A program made the translations under genes and the position numbers. A DNA stretch of 64,000 nucleotides from the NCBI RefSeq assembly GCF_001613385.1, contig NZ_BDCG01000011.1, positions 59,077 to 123,076 on the forward strand, given 5' to 3'. The DNA is from Nocardia flavorosea NBRC 108225 (GTDB taxonomy: Bacteria > Actinomycetota > Actinomycetes > Mycobacteriales > Mycobacteriaceae). Under the pieces are notes generated by a model. That model saw only the letters and a list, made by a program, of their open reading frames with translations, was not told the DNA's origin and did not search any database. This document shows positions 62,329 through 64,000 of this stretch, one piece after another; position 1 is the first letter of the stretch; every line of letters begins with the position of its first letter.

Positions 62329-63192
62329 TTGAGACAGGCAATTTTCGATCATCTTGAAGAGATGGTCCGTGACACCGGGGTCGTCACCCGGGAGCAACTT
62401 TCGAGGTTCACTGTCGACGGTGAGGTGCATCGACTGATCGACCATAGCCGCGGTATCCGCAATCCAGCCAGCACGTACGGGACGCTGTCGATTCTTTCGG
62501 ACCCGAAGGGCCGGTATTCGGACGAGGAGGTTGGAGAATCGCTATTCGCCTACGCTTATCGCGAAGGCAGCACGACCGGGGACAACAAGAAGCTCCGTCG
62601 TGCTTACGAGCTACGCCTACCATTCATTCTGCTCCGGAAGATCGAGCCGGGGCTGTTTGTACCTATTTTTCCAGTCTACGCAGTTGCTGACGACCCAGAG
62701 AACAGGCGGTTCCTCATAGCGCTCGATGAAACGTTGCTGTCCGTGGACGACCCGCTTCATCTCCATCCGGTGGAAAAGAAATACGCAGCGAGAATCACCA
62801 AACAGCGCCTACATCAGCCAGAGTTCCGCGGGCGCATCCTGCACGCCTACCGCAGCCAGTGCACTGTTTGCAATTTGAAGCACGGCCCGCTGCTGGATGC
62901 AGCGCATATCATCTCCGATACAAAGCCGCACGGGAATGCTGAAGTGAGCAATGGGCTCAGCCTCTGCAAGATTCATCATGCAGCCTATGATCGCAATTAC
63001 TTGGGCATCTCTCCGGACTACCGCGTCACAATCAATCGCGACCTCCTCGAGGAGGAAGATGGTCCGATGTTGAAACACGGCCTGCAGGAAATGCACGGCC
63101 GTGATATCTCGCTGCCGCATCGACCCGGTGACAGGCCCTCACGGGATGGATTGGCGGAAAGGTTCGCTGAGTTCACAGCCTCGTCCAGTTAG
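62329..63192 (+). CDS. HNH endonuclease (predicted restriction enzyme)
   Basis: A 287-residue protein of the COG3440-type restriction group. The N-terminal part follows the family (MRQAIFDHLEEMVRDTGVVT, then RLPFILLRKIEPGLFVPIFP). The HNH motif lies in YRSQCTVCNLKHGPLLDAAH and LSLCKIHHAAYDRNYLGIS. The frame opens at TTG 62329 after a stop at 62320; ATG 62361 is an alternative. By eye its A+T content is higher than the neighbours, suggesting recent transfer. It is divergent to the AspBHI-like enzyme, forming a defence pair. Confidence 0.85.
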   Translation: MRQAIFDHLEEMVRDTGVVTREQLSRFTVDGEVHRLIDHSRGIRNPASTYGTLSILSDPKGRYSDEEVGESLFAYAYREGSTTGDNKKLRRAYELRLPFILLRKIEPGLFVPIFPVYAVADDPENRRFLIALDETLLSVDDPLHLHPVEKKYAARITKQRLHQPEFRGRILHAYRSQCTVCNLKHGPLLDAAHIISDTKPHGNAEVSNGLSLCKIHHAAYDRNYLGISPDYRVTINRDLLEEEDGPMLKHGLQEMHGRDISLPHRPGDRPSRDGLAERFAEFTASSS

Positions 63193-63197
63193 CCCAA

Positions 63198-63239
63198 TGC
63201 GCCTCAGGTTTACCGTCGTGCGCCGCAGGTTTACCGTCG
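63198..63239. repeat. Two tandem 21-bp repeats
   Basis: TGCGCCTCAGGTTTACCGTCG followed directly by TGCGCCGCAGGTTTACCGTCG; one mismatch. They lie just after the HNH gene and may be a recombination scar or simple duplication. Confidence 0.7.
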
Positions 63240-63267
63240 ACTTCTTCCGCAGCGAGCCCACTACTGG

Positions 63268-63483
63268 TCAGCGAGTGAGGTAGAGGCGTTCACAAGGAAG
63301 GCGGGGGAATCTGTCCGGTTCGTCGGCGAGGACGGCCGCGGTGTGGGCACCATGGTGCGCGGTCCACTCCTGGAGAAAGAGATCAGCCGCGACGGAACAA
63401 GCCCGGTAGTCGAGACGAAGGCCGTGGAGGAAGACGGTGAGGTGGACATCCACACCTGCCCGACCGCTTTCGCCAGGGCTCAT
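63268..63483 (-). CDS. Small protein coupled to the upstream gene, unknown
   Basis: A 71-residue protein (MSPGESGRAGVDVHLTVFLH, LRLDYRACSVAADLFLQEW). Its ATG overlaps the stop of the next gene (ATGA at 63480-63483), which argues that it is real. No family recognised. Confidence 0.55.
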   Translation of the reverse strand: MSPGESGRAGVDVHLTVFLHGLRLDYRACSVAADLFLQEWTAHHGAHTAAVLADEPDRFPRLPCERLYLTR

Positions 63484-64000
63484 CGCCGTACCTGGGTCAG
63501 ACCGGCAAGTAGCCGTTGGAGAACGTCAACGGGTGGCCCTGCGCTTGTCGCCATCGGCTCGGCTGTGGGGTAAGGCAGACCTCGAGCTGCGGCACGTTCT
63601 CGGGGGCTACGGGTGGCGGGAACGAGTTTTCCGGTGTCGGCCAGGAGTGCGAAAGCTGCGGCTTTGCGAGGACAGTCCAACGGATTGCAGGCTCGGTGCG
63701 CCTGCATGATTCGGTGAGCATCGGCGACTCGCAGGCGAGTTTCCGGCTCGCTGTGCCAGACCTCGGGCAGCCAGATGGAGTCGCGTGTCGCATCGTTGGC
63801 GTTCATGCCGGCCTTCAACCAGAGTTGTTCGGGGCACACGGTAATGAGGTCGCATGTATCGCAGACCCGGCCGGGGTGATTTTCCAAATGGGCGAGGTCG
63901 GGAACGATCAGCGTCGACGTTTCGGTGGCGCGGACGATGTCGAGGACGTGACCGATCGAATCCGGTACAGAGTCGGGTCCGAGCCGCACTATGTAGATCA
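63480..64000 (-). CDS. Hypothetical protein with CxxC zinc-finger-like motif, partial at the window end
   Basis: The frame is open to the end of the window, so its 5' part is missing. The visible 170 residues include VLDIVRATETSTLIVPDLAHL and the Cys-rich GRVCDTCDLITVCPEQLWLK. The start resembles the recombinase-adjacent hypothetical proteins common in Nocardia, but I cannot name a function. The CDTCDLITVCPE cluster could bind zinc. It is co-translated with the 71-residue protein. Confidence 0.55.
   Translation of the reverse strand, partial: IYIVRLGPDSVPDSIGHVLDIVRATETSTLIVPDLAHLENHPGRVCDTCDLITVCPEQLWLKAGMNANDATRDSIWLPEVWHSEPETRLRVADAHRIMQAHRACNPLDCPRKAAAFALLADTGKLVPATRSPRERAAARGLPYPTAEPMATSAGPPVDVLQRLLAGLTQVRR

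Overview
The window is high-GC actinobacterial DNA, most likely from Nocardia or a close mycolic-acid-producing relative. The left half keeps the gene order that Mycobacterium tuberculosis has from ung to serA1 (about Rv2976c to Rv2996c): ung, thiL, a DUF3515 gene, ddl, gpsA, cofC/fbiD, ppk, mutT1, hupB, leuD, leuC, an IclR regulator (ltbR), an FMN/F420-type flavoprotein, tRNA-Glu, tRNA-Gln, gltX, an FAH-family hydrolase, an MFS transporter, leuB and serA. These genes are intact and cover uracil repair, thiamine diphosphate, cell-wall D-Ala-D-Ala, glycerol-3-phosphate, coenzyme F420, polyphosphate, the nucleoid, leucine, serine and glutamyl-tRNA synthesis.

Some accessory genes sit inside this core: a chloramphenicol-phosphotransferase-like kinase, a divergent SnoaL/TetR pair in which both genes carry a single-base frameshift, and a Uma2 gene. 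To the right of serA come a cold-shock gene, a secreted His/Asp/Arg-repeat protein, and an extra ClpP operon with a ClgR/PopR-type regulator next to it. One of the two ClpP proteins has Ala where the catalytic Ser should be.

From 31.2 to 42.5 kb is one tightly packed urea operon: the ABC transporter urtABCDE, a GntR/FCD regulator, a biotin-dependent urea carboxylase and an allophanate hydrolase. It encodes a full route from external urea to ammonia and CO2 that does not need urease. A near-identical 18-bp motif lies upstream of urtA and in the first codons of the carboxylase gene.

The right third (42.7-64 kb) is accessory. It holds several regulator-plus-target units (TetR with hydrolase, MarR with VOC protein, MFS with TetR, PadR with serine hydrolase, TetR with SDR), most with a visible palindromic operator. 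It also holds a CPBP protease with a two-component system, a higBA toxin-antitoxin pair, and stretches of gene debris: SDR and flavin-monooxygenase fragments, DoxX and SigJ-type sigma-factor remnants joined head to head, a frameshifted GNAT gene, and small repeated pieces of neighbouring genes. It ends in what looks like a defence segment, with a modification-dependent AspBHI/Mrr-type restriction enzyme divergent from an HNH endonuclease, followed by a translationally coupled pair of unknown genes that runs off the end.

All frameshifts I found are in accessory genes and none in the core, which argues for real decay over random sequencing error, although homopolymer errors cannot be excluded for some.
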